A DNA stretch of 11,571 nt from Brevundimonas sp. UBA7635 (lineage in GTDB: Bacteria; Pseudomonadota; Alphaproteobacteria; Caulobacterales; Caulobacteraceae). Under the pieces are notes generated by a model. That model was not told where the DNA came from. It did not search any database and saw only the letters and a program-made list of their open reading frames with translations. Within the stretch, counting starts at the first letter, position 1; each line of letters starts with the position of its first letter. The translations under genes were made by a program, and so were the position numbers. The stretch lies in assembly GCA_002483865.1 (NCBI GenBank), contig DLIT01000083.1, positions 1 through 11,571 of the forward strand. Reading direction: 5' to 3'. Positions 1 to 5,750 of this stretch are shown here, one piece after another.

Positions 1-423
1 GGGATCGCGGACCAGCTTGATCTCGGCAGCCGCGCCGAAGCGTTTGCGCGCGCCGTCCACGGCCTTCCAGGCATCGATCGGGGCCCAGACGCGAACCTGA
101 AGCCGGCCCTGGCGCGCCAGGCCCCAGCCCATGATCTCGCGCCACAGGTGCTCGACCGCCTCGCGGTGTTCGGGTTCGGCCTTATCCAGTACGCGGGCCT
201 GAACGGCCTGCTCGCGGTCAGGGCGCAGCTTGGTGTGCGGGCCGGTGGGCGCGTCCTTGGCCCTGCCGACCTGGGAGGCGATGTCCATGCGGCGCTGGAA
301 CAGCTCAAGAATCTGGTCATCCAGACTGTCGATCTCGGCGCGCAGAGCGGCCAGAGCCTTTTGTTCAGGGGTCAGTTCGGCTTCGTCAACGGGCCAGACT
401 TGCTGAAGATTCAACTTGGGCAT
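1..423 (-). CDS. Chorismate mutase, AroQ class, C-terminus cut by window edge
   Basis: Converts chorismate to prephenate, the committed step shared by phenylalanine and tyrosine synthesis, in the cytosol. 141 codons are visible from ATG at 423 and the frame is open at base 1. Residues about 24-105 match the all-helical AroQ mutase. Aligned by eye with the E. coli P-protein domain, Arg28, Arg45 and Lys56 correspond to Arg11, Arg28 and Lys39, and Arg70-Glu71 to Arg51-Glu52. The motif LRAEIDSLDDQILELFQRR is diagnostic. After about residue 106 the sequence (VRVWAPIDAW and on) no longer belongs to the mutase fold and starts a second region of unknown role that continues outside. No good Shine-Dalgarno precedes the ATG. 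An overlapping ATG at 442 is in another frame. It lies downstream of a Phe/Tyr leader peptide and hairpins, so it is probably attenuation-controlled. Confidence 0.9.
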   Translation of the reverse strand, partial: MPKLNLQQVWPVDEAELTPEQKALAALRAEIDSLDDQILELFQRRMDIASQVGRAKDAPTGPHTKLRPDREQAVQARVLDKAEPEHREAVEHLWREIMGWGLARQGRLQVRVWAPIDAWKAVDGARKRFGAAAEIKLVRDP

Positions 424-479
424 GGGATGTGGCTTTCGGCATGAATTTTTCGATGGGGAGGATGCGAATGATCGCGTCG

Positions 480-498
480 CCGCTCTGATGCAGAGCGG
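480..498 (-). promoter_or_regulatory. Perfect 8-bp hairpin B between leader and chorismate mutase
   Basis: CCGCTCTG, loop CAT, CAGAGCGG on the minus strand: an 8-bp perfect stem with a 3-nt loop, 2 nt after hairpin A and 56 nt before the chorismate mutase ATG. Its position is that of an attenuator terminator, but it is followed by CGACGCGATCATT and not by a U-tract. Its first two bases also belong to the competing pairing with the leader ORF. It could be a stem that affects translation or Rho access. The exact role is unknown. Confidence 0.6.
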
Positions 499-500
499 TC

Positions 501-549
501 GCCGGTGAGACAGTCAGGGTTCTTGGCGGTGCCTGATGTCTCAGCCGGC
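501..549 (-). promoter_or_regulatory. Long leader hairpin A overlapping leader stop codon
   Basis: Read on the minus strand, the 5' arm (549-532) and 3' arm (518-501) pair over 5+7+5 = 17 base pairs with a single bulged C on each side and a 13-nt loop (531-519). The arms begin GCCGG and end CCGGC. The leader stop TGA is part of the 5' arm, so a ribosome on the aromatic codons or at the stop would block folding. Residues 505-501 plus the next four bases (CCGGCGACC, 505-497) can alternatively pair 8 of 9 with GGTGGCCGG (595-587) inside the leader ORF, giving mutually exclusive structures. No run of T follows. Confidence 0.7.
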
Positions 550-642
550 GTATCGAAAGCCGTAAAAGCCGTAGCCAAAATAAAAGCCGGCCACCGCGCA
601 CGTGGTGGTTTCAAGGGTCGATTGTGCGCGCAGCGAGGACAT
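541..642 (-). CDS. Phe/Tyr-rich leader peptide of an attenuator
   Basis: A 33-codon ORF, ATG at 642 to TGA at 543-541, too short for usual gene callers. The C-terminal part reads GFYFGYGFYGFRYAG, so residues 20-31 contain four Phe and four Tyr. All four Phe codons are TTT, whereas all 13 Phe codons of hemB in this window are TTC, so the run uses the codon the genome avoids, as is usual in stalling leaders. Its stop codon is inside the 5' arm of a strong hairpin (501-549). The next gene, 117 nt further, is chorismate mutase, which feeds exactly Phe and Tyr synthesis. The Shine-Dalgarno is weak (GGA close to the ATG). A GTG at 594 would give a 17-residue version. Function as an attenuator leader is inferred from composition and position. 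Confidence 0.8.
   Translation of the reverse strand: MSSLRAQSTLETTTCAVAGFYFGYGFYGFRYAG
577..608 (-). terminator. Hairpin plus TTTTATTTT inside leader ORF, possible terminator
   Basis: On the minus strand a stem (608-591, CCACCACG/CGCGGTGG with one G-T pair and a 2-nt loop) is followed after 5 nt by TTTTATTTT (585-577). The layout resembles an intrinsic terminator for the aroG-pheA transcript, whose stop is about 100 nt upstream, but the T-tract is displaced from the stem. The same T-tract is the Phe-Tyr-Phe codon run of the leader peptide, so a translating ribosome would unfold the stem. Dual use is inferred. Confidence 0.35.
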
Positions 643-663
643 GAATCCGGTCCGGGTTAAGGG

Positions 664-679
664 GTCAGCTTGATCTGAC
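664..679 (-). promoter_or_regulatory. Small dyad GTCAG-N6-CTGAC at leader RNA 5' end
   Basis: A perfect 5-bp inverted repeat with a 6-nt centre, just downstream of the predicted -10 box. It would form a stem-loop at the very start of the leader transcript, or be an operator dyad. Nothing further supports either role. Confidence 0.3.
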
Positions 680-683
680 TGCC

Positions 684-714
684 CTAATAGGAAGCAAAAT
701 CCATGCGTGGTCAA
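684..714 (-). promoter_or_regulatory. Candidate promoter of leader peptide / chorismate mutase unit
   Basis: On the minus strand TTGACC (714-709) overlaps the TGA stop of pheA, and TATTAG (689-684) follows after 19 nt. The -35 is good and the -10 is fair; the spacing is 1-2 nt longer than ideal. A start site near 676-680 would place the leader ATG about 35 nt downstream. If used, the chorismate mutase is transcribed separately from aroG-pheA. Confidence 0.4.
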
Positions 715-1283
715 GCCTCTGGGGCACCCAGAAGGAGAAACCGTGTCCGATTATCGCTTGAATCCTGCAAATCCGTGCGAAGGACGGACAACCCGTAAAC
801 CTCGGCGGCCCGGACAGGCGCAATGGCAGCACGGGTTACGTCCCCCGCCTCGGCCACGGCGGCGGCGGCACCGCCCGTGTCAAAAACGTTGACCGGTTCG
901 ATCTTCAGGCTGTTCAGTGACTGGGCGCACTGACCCAAAGCCACCGGATGGCTCTCGGCCGTGCGAACATCCGACAATCGTGCGCCGGGCAGGCCAAGCA
1001 GCGCCAGCCGGATCGGACGCCAGGCCTCGCTGATGGCCACCAGCCCCGCCTTACCTACCAGACTGGCGGCTGGCTCTACCGTGCCAACCGTCGTGTTCTC
1101 GACCGGGATCAAAGCCAACTGGCAATCGCCCGCCAGCAGGGCCTGGATGGCCTGCTCAAAGGTTTCAAACCCCACGGCCTCGTCCCAGGGGCGCAGGTCC
1201 AGACAGGCTTCGTGGCTGAAGGCACCGGGCGCGCCCTGGTAAGCGATGCGGCCCGGCAGATCCATACTGTCTGTCTGTGTCAC
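711..1283 (-). CDS. pheA: Prephenate dehydratase lacking the ACT domain
   Basis: Decarboxylates and dehydrates prephenate to phenylpyruvate, the last step before transamination to Phe. The 190 residues span the whole catalytic (PDT) domain: [14 protein letters not shown] near the N-terminus, [10 protein letters not shown] about 60-69, [10 protein letters not shown] about 109-118 (E. coli Ser208/Gln215 region) and the NRTRF motif near the C-terminus with the catalytic Thr. The protein ends eight residues after TRF, so the C-terminal ACT domain (about 80-90 residues in usual PheA of about 280) that binds Phe is absent. The 287 nt downstream do not encode a displaced ACT domain in any frame. The GTG start at 1283 overlaps the aroG stop by 4 nt (GTGA) and has GAGG 4 nt upstream; the later ATG at 1265 has no Shine-Dalgarno. 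It is translationally coupled to aroG. Confidence 0.9.
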   Translation of the reverse strand: MTQTDSMDLPGRIAYQGAPGAFSHEACLDLRPWDEAVGFETFEQAIQALLAGDCQLALIPVENTTVGTVEPAASLVGKAGLVAISEAWRPIRLALLGLPGARLSDVRTAESHPVALGQCAQSLNSLKIEPVNVFDTGGAAAAVAEAGDVTRAAIAPVRAAEVYGLSVLRTDLQDSSDNRTRFLLLGAPEA

Positions 1284-2650
1284 GCCGCCTCGGCTCGTGC
1301 CTGACGTCCCGCTTTCAGCCGCTCGGCCACCAGGAAGGCCAGTTCCAGCGCCTGGTCGGCGTTGAGACGGGGGTCACAGTGGGTGTGATAGCGGCTGGAC
1401 AGGTCGTCCTCGGTCACGGCCTGGGCCCCGCCCAGGCATTCGGTCACGTTCTGGCCCGTCATTTCCAGGTGGACGCCGCCGGGATGGACACCCTCGGCCT
1501 CTGCAACATCAATGAATGTGCGGACCTCGCCCATGACCCGGTCGAACGGCCGGGTCTTGTAGCCATTGCTGGCCTTCAGTGTATTGCCGTGCATCGGGTC
1601 GATCGACCAGATCACCCGCCTGCCCTCGGCCTTGACCGCCCGCATCAGGGCGGGAAGGCGCTCGCCCACCTTCTCGTGGCCAAAGCGACCGATCAGGGTC
1701 AGACGGCCGGGGACGTTGTTCGGGTTCAGGGCGTCGATCAGCGGCAGGATATCGTCTGCCGTCATGGTCGGGCCGCACTTCACGCCGATCGGGTTCGAGA
1801 TACCGCGCATGAACTCGACGTGGGCACCGTCCAGCTGACGGGTCCGCTCGCCGATCCACAGCATGTGAGCCGAGGTGTCAAACCATTCGCCGGTCGCCCC
1901 CTCCACGCGGGTCAGGGCACTTTCGACATTCAGCAACAGGGCCTCGTGGCTGGTAAAGACCTCGACCCGCGACAGGTCGGGATGGGTCTCGGGCGTCACG
2001 CCCACGGCTTCCATGAAGGCCAGGGCCTCGGTGATCTTGTCAGCCAGCTCGCGATAGGCCGCCCCGGCTCCGTGGTCGGCAAAGCCCAGGGTCCAGCGGT
2101 GGATATTGTACAGGTCGGCATAGCCGCCACCGGCAAAGGCACGCAGCAGGTTCAGCGTCGAGGCCGACTGGTTGTAGGCCTTCAGCAGGCGCTGCGGATC
2201 GGGCACGCGTTCATCGGCGGTAAAGCCCATGCCGTTGATGATGTCACCGCGATAGGACGGCAGCTCGACCCCGTCGATCTCTTCCACTGGCGACGAACGC
2301 GGCTTGGCGAACTGGCCCGCGATGCGGCCGACCTTCACCACCGGCTTGCGCCCGGCAAAGGTCAGCACCACCGCCATCTGCAGGATCAGGCGGAAGGTGT
2401 CGCGGATATTGTCGGTTGAGAACTCCTTGAAGCTCTCGGCGCAGTCGCCGCCTTGCAACAGGAAGGCATTGCCTGCCTCGACCTGGGCCAGATGGCTTGT
2501 AAGACGGCGCGCTTCCCCCGCAAAGACAAGCGGCGGCATGGCCCGCAGCTCGTCTTCGACACGGGCCAGCTCAGCCATGTCGGGATAGTCCGTCGGCATA
2601 TGGACGACGGGCTTGTTTCTCCAGGATTCAGGGGTCCAACGCGTGCTCAT
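1280..2650 (-). CDS. aroG: Class II 3-deoxy-7-phosphoheptulonate (DAHP) synthase
   Basis: Condenses phosphoenolpyruvate and erythrose 4-phosphate, the entry step of the shikimate pathway. The 456 residues fit the class II (plant/mycobacterial type) family, not the AroFGH type. Landmarks from the chosen start: [10 protein letters not shown] with the metal-binding Cys at 70, [26 protein letters not shown], the [13 protein letters not shown] and NPIGVKCGP block, [17 protein letters not shown] and the C-terminal [12 protein letters not shown] 2650 ([10 protein letters not shown]) is chosen because it matches the family N-terminus. An upstream in-frame ATG at 2731 would add 27 unrelated residues and overlap the preceding gene. 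It is first in an operon with pheA. In other class II enzymes feedback sites are in the N-terminal extension and helices; their ligand here cannot be read. Confidence 0.95.
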   Translation of the reverse strand: MSTRWTPESWRNKPVVHMPTDYPDMAELARVEDELRAMPPLVFAGEARRLTSHLAQVEAGNAFLLQGGDCAESFKEFSTDNIRDTFRLILQMAVVLTFAGRKPVVKVGRIAGQFAKPRSSPVEEIDGVELPSYRGDIINGMGFTADERVPDPQRLLKAYNQSASTLNLLRAFAGGGYADLYNIHRWTLGFADHGAGAAYRELADKITEALAFMEAVGVTPETHPDLSRVEVFTSHEALLLNVESALTRVEGATGEWFDTSAHMLWIGERTRQLDGAHVEFMRGISNPIGVKCGPTMTADDILPLIDALNPNNVPGRLTLIGRFGHEKVGERLPALMRAVKAEGRRVIWSIDPMHGNTLKASNGYKTRPFDRVMGEVRTFIDVAEAEGVHPGGVHLEMTGQNVTECLGGAQAVTEDDLSSRYHTHCDPRLNADQALELAFLVAERLKAGRQARAEAA

Positions 2651-2678
2651 GCCGCCTAGATAGCCTCTAGCGCCCCCC

Positions 2679-2695
2679 GGAACAACGAATGTTCC
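2679..2695. promoter_or_regulatory. Inverted repeat GGAACA-N5-TGTTCC upstream of aroG
   Basis: A perfect 6-bp dyad with a 5-nt centre lies in the 58-nt gap between the hydrolase stop and the aroG ATG. On the minus strand no T-run follows, so it is not an intrinsic terminator. It sits where an aroG promoter would be and could be an operator. It includes GAAC-N7-GTTC, which differs from the direct-repeat LexA box (GTTC-N7-GTTC) of alphaproteobacteria. No convincing -10 could be fixed around it. Confidence 0.35.
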
Positions 2696-2708
2696 AAAAA
2701 TTATCCGT

Positions 2709-3755
2709 TTAGAGCGGAGTCCATGCATCATCCCCGGTCAAAGGGGCGAACAGGCGGTCAAGACTTGCATTATCTATGCCCTCCAGACCTGCGGGAGACC
2801 AGTTTGGCGCATTGTCCTTGTCGATTATGACCGCGCGCACGCCTTCCTGGAAATCATGGGTCTGCACCACGCGGCCACCCAGGGCATATTCCATGGCCAT
2901 GTTCTCGGCAAAGGTCGCCAGTCCTGCCCCCGTCCTGATCTGACGCAGAGACACCTTCAGCGACTGCGGCGACTTGGTCTTCAGTGTGGCCAGCTGCTTG
3001 AGCGCCCACTCAGACCCGTCCGCTTCCAGGGCCGCAAAGATTTCCTCGACAGTATCAAAGGCAAACAGGCGGTCGATCTGCTCGCGGTGCGCGTCCAGCG
3101 GAGCCGGGCCCGCATCGCCGGCCACGCGGTCGGCCACGGCCTGCGGATCCGAAGGATTGGCCAGCAACTCGTCCTTCAGCGCCGCCACGGCCCCGCTGTC
3201 GATGTAGTGGGTATGGATGCCCAGGGCCACGGTGTCGGCTGCCTTCAGTCGCGCCCCCGTCAGCGCCAGCCAGACCCCCGTCTGCCCCGGCAGGCGCGGC
3301 AGGAACCAGCCCCCGCCCACGTCGGGGAACAGGCCGATGCCCGTCTCGGGCATGGCGTAGGTGGTGCGCTCGGTGGCAATGCGGACCTGGGCGGGCTCAC
3401 TGATGCCGACCCCGCCACCCATGACGATGCCATCGACAATGGCCGTGATGGGCTTGGGGTATTCGAACATCAGGTGGTTCAACTGATACTCAGCCCTGAA
3501 GAAGGCCCTGGCCTCTGACGCATCCCCTGCCCCGCTTTCGGCAATCATGCGGATGTCACCCCCGGCGCAGAAGCCGCGCTCGCCTGCATGGTCGATCAGG
3601 ACCGAAGAAACCGCATCATCCCCGCGCCAATCCAACAGGGCCGCGATCATGGCCTCGCACATGCCCCGGTTCAGCGCATGAATGGCCTTGGGCCGATTAA
3701 GCGTGATGCGCCCCACACCCGACTCAACACGGGCAATCACTTCGATTTCAGACAC
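2709..3755 (-). CDS. 3-Hydroxyisobutyryl-CoA hydrolase (enoyl-CoA hydratase/isomerase family)
   Basis: Hydrolyses 3-hydroxyisobutyryl-CoA to free 3-hydroxyisobutyrate in valine degradation. From GTG 3755 the protein has 348 residues, the usual length of this subfamily. Crotonase-fold landmarks are [13 protein letters not shown] about 61-73 (oxyanion hole), MGGGVGIS about 112-119 and [14 protein letters not shown] about 136-149, in which Glu137 and Asp145 match the catalytic acids of human HIBCH. The His-Gly after GGGVG(L)S in the human enzyme is replaced by Glu-Pro here. GTG 3755 is preceded by GGGAGG with 5 nt spacing. The frame stays open upstream to 4103, so an N-terminally extended fusion is also possible. 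The acyl-CoA dehydrogenase gene upstream makes the matching preceding substrate class. Confidence 0.85.
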   Translation of the reverse strand: MSEIEVIARVESGVGRITLNRPKAIHALNRGMCEAMIAALLDWRGDDAVSSVLIDHAGERGFCAGGDIRMIAESGAGDASEARAFFRAEYQLNHLMFEYPKPITAIVDGIVMGGGVGISEPAQVRIATERTTYAMPETGIGLFPDVGGGWFLPRLPGQTGVWLALTGARLKAADTVALGIHTHYIDSGAVAALKDELLANPSDPQAVADRVAGDAGPAPLDAHREQIDRLFAFDTVEEIFAALEADGSEWALKQLATLKTKSPQSLKVSLRQIRTGAGLATFAENMAMEYALGGRVVQTHDFQEGVRAVIIDKDNAPNWSPAGLEGIDNASLDRLFAPLTGDDAWTPL

Positions 3756-4082
3756 AGTTTCCTCCCACGAGGGGTTACGATCATTCTCAAGGTGACGCAG
3801 CAGCGGCGTCAGATGCAGGCCCAGCCGATCGTTCGGCTCCAGCCAGTAAACGGCAGGCGAGGCGGCATACAGTTCTACGGCAATCTTGGTCTGGGCCAGT
3901 TGCAGGGCCTGCAGACCGTCGATGCCAAAGGCGCGCCCGTGGCTGTGATCCCGATCCGGCCAGCGGATAACATAGGCGCAGGCATAGTCCTCACCTTCAG
4001 GTTCGGGCACATGGCATTGCACCGTCAGGTCCAGCGTAGCGTCACCCCGGCGTGTGCGAAACACACGCTCAAAGGCGACCAT
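3756..4082 (-). CDS. DUF6968-like domain in frame with and upstream of the hydrolase
   Basis: About 109 codons from ATG 4082 (or GTG 4103, seven codons earlier) read without a stop into the hydrolase. The sequence (VAFERVFRTRRG at the start, DYACAYVIRWPD, AFGIDGLQALQLA, VYWLEP) resembles small stand-alone proteins of the DUF6968 type, which carry a G-x-D-x-x-Q-A-L helix and an aromatic-rich C-terminal strand; this family name is from memory. No function is known. Because there is no stop codon before 2709, translation from here necessarily gives a fusion of about 457 residues, while the internal ribosome site at 3761-3766 would yield the hydrolase alone. Either a real fusion or a loss of the small gene's stop codon would explain this. 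Confidence 0.55.
3761..3766 (-). promoter_or_regulatory. Strong internal Shine-Dalgarno before GTG 3755
   Basis: GGGAGG with a 5-nt spacer to GTG at 3755-3753 lies inside the longer open frame exactly at the junction between the DUF6968-like part and the crotonase domain. It decides in favour of at least some independent initiation of the hydrolase. Confidence 0.6.
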
Positions 4083-4173
4083 CGGCGCATCCAGAAAAAT
4101 CACTACCCGACGTCCAGACGCCTTTGCGCCTGGTCCCGCTTGATCACTCCCTGAACTGAAGACACCGCGCCCG

Positions 4174-5310
4174 CTATCGGCTCATCTCCCGCGCTATGAT
4201 CACACGCATGATTTCGTTCGTGCCTTCCAGGATACGATGCACCCGCAGATCGCGCACGATCTGCTCCAGCGGATAGTCCTTCAGATAGCCATAGCCGCCA
4301 TGCAGTTGCAGGGCCTCGTCGGCGATCTGGAAGCAGGCATCCGTAGCAAACCGCTTGGCCATGGCGCACCACTTGGTCTTTTCGGAATGACCCGTATCAA
4401 TAGCCCATGCCCCGCGCAGCACCATCAGCCGCGCCGCTTCCAGCTCCGTTGCCATATCGGCCAGCCGGAACTGCAGGGCCTGGAACTCGGCCAAGGCCTT
4501 GCCGAACTGCCTGCGCGTGGTGACATAGTCCTGCGCCGCCTCCAGCGCCTTGCGCGCCCCGCCCAGCGAGCAGGCGGCGATATTCAGGCGCCCGCCATCC
4601 AGCCCCGCCATCGCATACTTGAAACCGTCACCCTCGTTGCCGATCAGGTTTCCGACCGGCACGCGGCAGTCGTCAAAGCTGACCACGGCTGTCGGCTGGG
4701 CATTCCAGCCCATCTTCTTCTCATTAGCCCCGAACGACAGGCCGGGCGTGTCCTTCTCGACCACGATGGCGCTGATGCCCTTTGGGCCCTCGCCGCCTGT
4801 GCGCACCATGACGACATAGACGTCCGAGGCCCCTGCGCCCGAGATAAAGGCCTTGGACCCGTTCAGCACATAGTGGTCGCCGTCACGCACCGCCGTGGTC
4901 CGCAGCGCCGCTGCATCCGATCCCGACCCCGGCTCGGTCAGGCAATAGGACGCCATCTTCTGCATCGTCACCAGCCCGGGCACGAACCGCGCCCGCAGCT
5001 CGTCTGACCCGAAGCTGTCGACCATCCAGGTCGCCATGTTGTGGATCGAGACAAAGGCCGCCGTCGCCACGTCCCCGCGCGACAGCTCCTCAAAGATCAC
5101 CGCCGCCTCGACCCGGCCCAGCGCCAGGCCGCCATGTTCCTCGCCGGTATAGATGCCGCAAAAGCCCATCTCGGCGGCCGACTTCATCACATCGACCGGG
5201 AAATGCTTTTCCTCGTCCCAGCGGGCCGAATGCGGGGCCAGCTCGGCCTCGGCAAACTGACGCGCAGCCTCCTGAATGGCGCGCTGGTCATCATTGAGGG
5301 CGAAATCCAT
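4174..5310 (-). CDS. Acyl-CoA dehydrogenase, isobutyryl-CoA dehydrogenase-like
   Basis: FAD enzyme that introduces the alpha-beta double bond in a short acyl-CoA and passes electrons to ETF. The 378 residues have standard family length. Visible landmarks: CLTEPGSGSD about 123-132 and AFISGAGASDVYVVMVRT about 154-171 (FAD/substrate), RRQFGKALAEFQALQ about 266-280, LQLHGGYGYLKDYPLEQIVRD and RILEGTNEIMR near the end, where Glu362 is the catalytic base position of the isobutyryl/short-chain subgroup. The neighbouring hydroxyisobutyryl-CoA hydrolase, 70-90 nt downstream on the same strand, points to valine catabolism. The enoyl-CoA hydratase and methylmalonate-semialdehyde dehydrogenase of that route are not in the window. 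ATG 5310 has GGGAG 6 nt upstream. A likely promoter lies at 5357-5385. Confidence 0.9.
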   Translation of the reverse strand: MDFALNDDQRAIQEAARQFAEAELAPHSARWDEEKHFPVDVMKSAAEMGFCGIYTGEEHGGLALGRVEAAVIFEELSRGDVATAAFVSIHNMATWMVDSFGSDELRARFVPGLVTMQKMASYCLTEPGSGSDAAALRTTAVRDGDHYVLNGSKAFISGAGASDVYVVMVRTGGEGPKGISAIVVEKDTPGLSFGANEKKMGWNAQPTAVVSFDDCRVPVGNLIGNEGDGFKYAMAGLDGGRLNIAACSLGGARKALEAAQDYVTTRRQFGKALAEFQALQFRLADMATELEAARLMVLRGAWAIDTGHSEKTKWCAMAKRFATDACFQIADEALQLHGGYGYLKDYPLEQIVRDLRVHRILEGTNEIMRVIIAREMSR

Positions 5311-5356
5311 CCCTGCTCCCTGTAATCCACTGCCCTCTGCCGGGGCTTATGCCGCG

Positions 5357-5385
5357 GTTCTATCCAAGCCCGCCCCCCACGTCAC
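5357..5385 (-). promoter_or_regulatory. Caulobacter-type housekeeping promoter for the acyl-CoA dehydrogenase
   Basis: Minus strand GTGACGT (5385-5379), 14-nt spacer, GATAGAAC (5364-5357). Against the Caulobacter consensus TTGACGS / GCTANAWC this scores 5 of 7 and 7 of 8 with spacing in the allowed 10-14. Predicted start near 5350 gives a 5' UTR of about 40 nt before ATG 5310. Confidence 0.5.
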
Positions 5386-5404
5386 CCTCAGAAGCAGGCC
5401 CCCC

Positions 5405-5535
5405 TTCATCCTCCCCTGCGTCAGCGGGGGAGGTGGCATGGCGCACCGCGCCATGACGGAGAGGGCGGCACACCCACTGCCCCCACCACCATGCTCACGC
5501 ATGGTCCCCCTCCCCCGCTTCGCTGGGGAGAATTA
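5405..5535. repeat. GC-rich mosaic hairpin element in intergenic space
   Basis: Four consecutive hairpins occupy this 131-nt stretch: 5410-5433 (10-bp stem, outer arms CCTCCCC/GGGGAGG, loop GTCA), 5437-5455 (CATGGCGC-ACC-GCGCCATG, perfect 8 bp), 5488-5505 (ACCATGC-TCAC-GCATGGT, perfect 7 bp) and 5510-5530 (CTCCCC/GGGGAG outer arms, inner GC/GC). Gene-free, strongly palindromic, with CTCCCC/GGGGAG arms at both ends, it resembles the dispersed palindromic intergenic repeats common in Caulobacterales and Sphingomonadales genomes. It separates the divergent acyl-CoA dehydrogenase and hemB promoters. Only one copy is in the window, so dispersal is inferred. Confidence 0.65.
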
Positions 5536-5585
5536 ACACGCCCCTCGATCCGGATTCCGACCTTTCCGGGATGAGCGACACCCCC

Positions 5586-5613
5586 TTGAACGCCGTTACA
5601 TCACCCCTACATC
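5586..5613 (+). promoter_or_regulatory. Caulobacter-type housekeeping promoter for hemB
   Basis: TTGAACG (5586-5592), 13-nt spacer, CCTACATC (5606-5613). Compared with TTGACGS / GCTANAWC, 5 of 7 and 7 of 8 positions match. The start site would be near 5620, giving an unusually long 5' UTR of about 130 nt to ATG 5751. Confidence 0.45.
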
Positions 5614-5750
5614 CCCCGCCTGGCCCCAGGGGTTCGTCGCGAAAATGAGACAGATAAGACTCTCAAGACCCTGTTTTTTCTTCCGCCCGTCTAATCCGTC
5701 GCCGACTTCGGGATTTTCCAGACTCATCTGTGGGGTTTAAGAACCCGATC
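5614..5750 (+). other. Probable hemB 5' untranslated region
   Basis: About 130 nt without a supported ORF. It contains CCTG-GCCC-CAGG (small stem), a six-T run about 70 nt before the ATG, a long-range 6-bp pairing ACAGAT/ATCTGT, and GGGTT-TAAG-AACCC directly before the start codon, which would place the initiation region next to a stem. No known riboswitch could be recognised. Together with the promoter and the repeat element this accounts for most of the 440-nt gap 5311-5750. Confidence 0.3.

Noticed and set aside
386..442. Overlapping short ORF starting at ATG 442, just before the chorismate mutase start
   Set aside because: 18 codons, no Shine-Dalgarno, mostly inside the mutase N-terminus in another frame; no feature suggests a product.
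411..614. A 67-codon minus-strand ORF running across the leader region in another frame
   Set aside because: Composition is without any protein-like pattern, it crosses two strong hairpins, and the Phe/Tyr leader in the overlapping frame explains the sequence far better.
1277..2419. Long 380-codon plus-strand ORF
   Set aside because: Antisense shadow of the class II DAHP synthase in a high-GC genome; the minus-strand frame has all family motifs.
2679..2695. LexA/SOS box (GAAC-N7-GTTC)
   Set aside because: The alphaproteobacterial LexA box is a direct repeat GTTC-N7-GTTC; the inverted form with 7-nt spacing is not a known LexA site and aroG is not an SOS gene.
5586..5613. Heat-shock (sigma-32) promoter reading of CTTGAA and CCCCTACAT
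   Set aside because: The -10 does not match CCCCAT-N-T; the housekeeping consensus fits better at the same place.
5571..5648. 25-codon ORF upstream of hemB
   Set aside because: It overlaps the predicted promoter and predicted start site, and its codons show no bias or recognisable peptide pattern.
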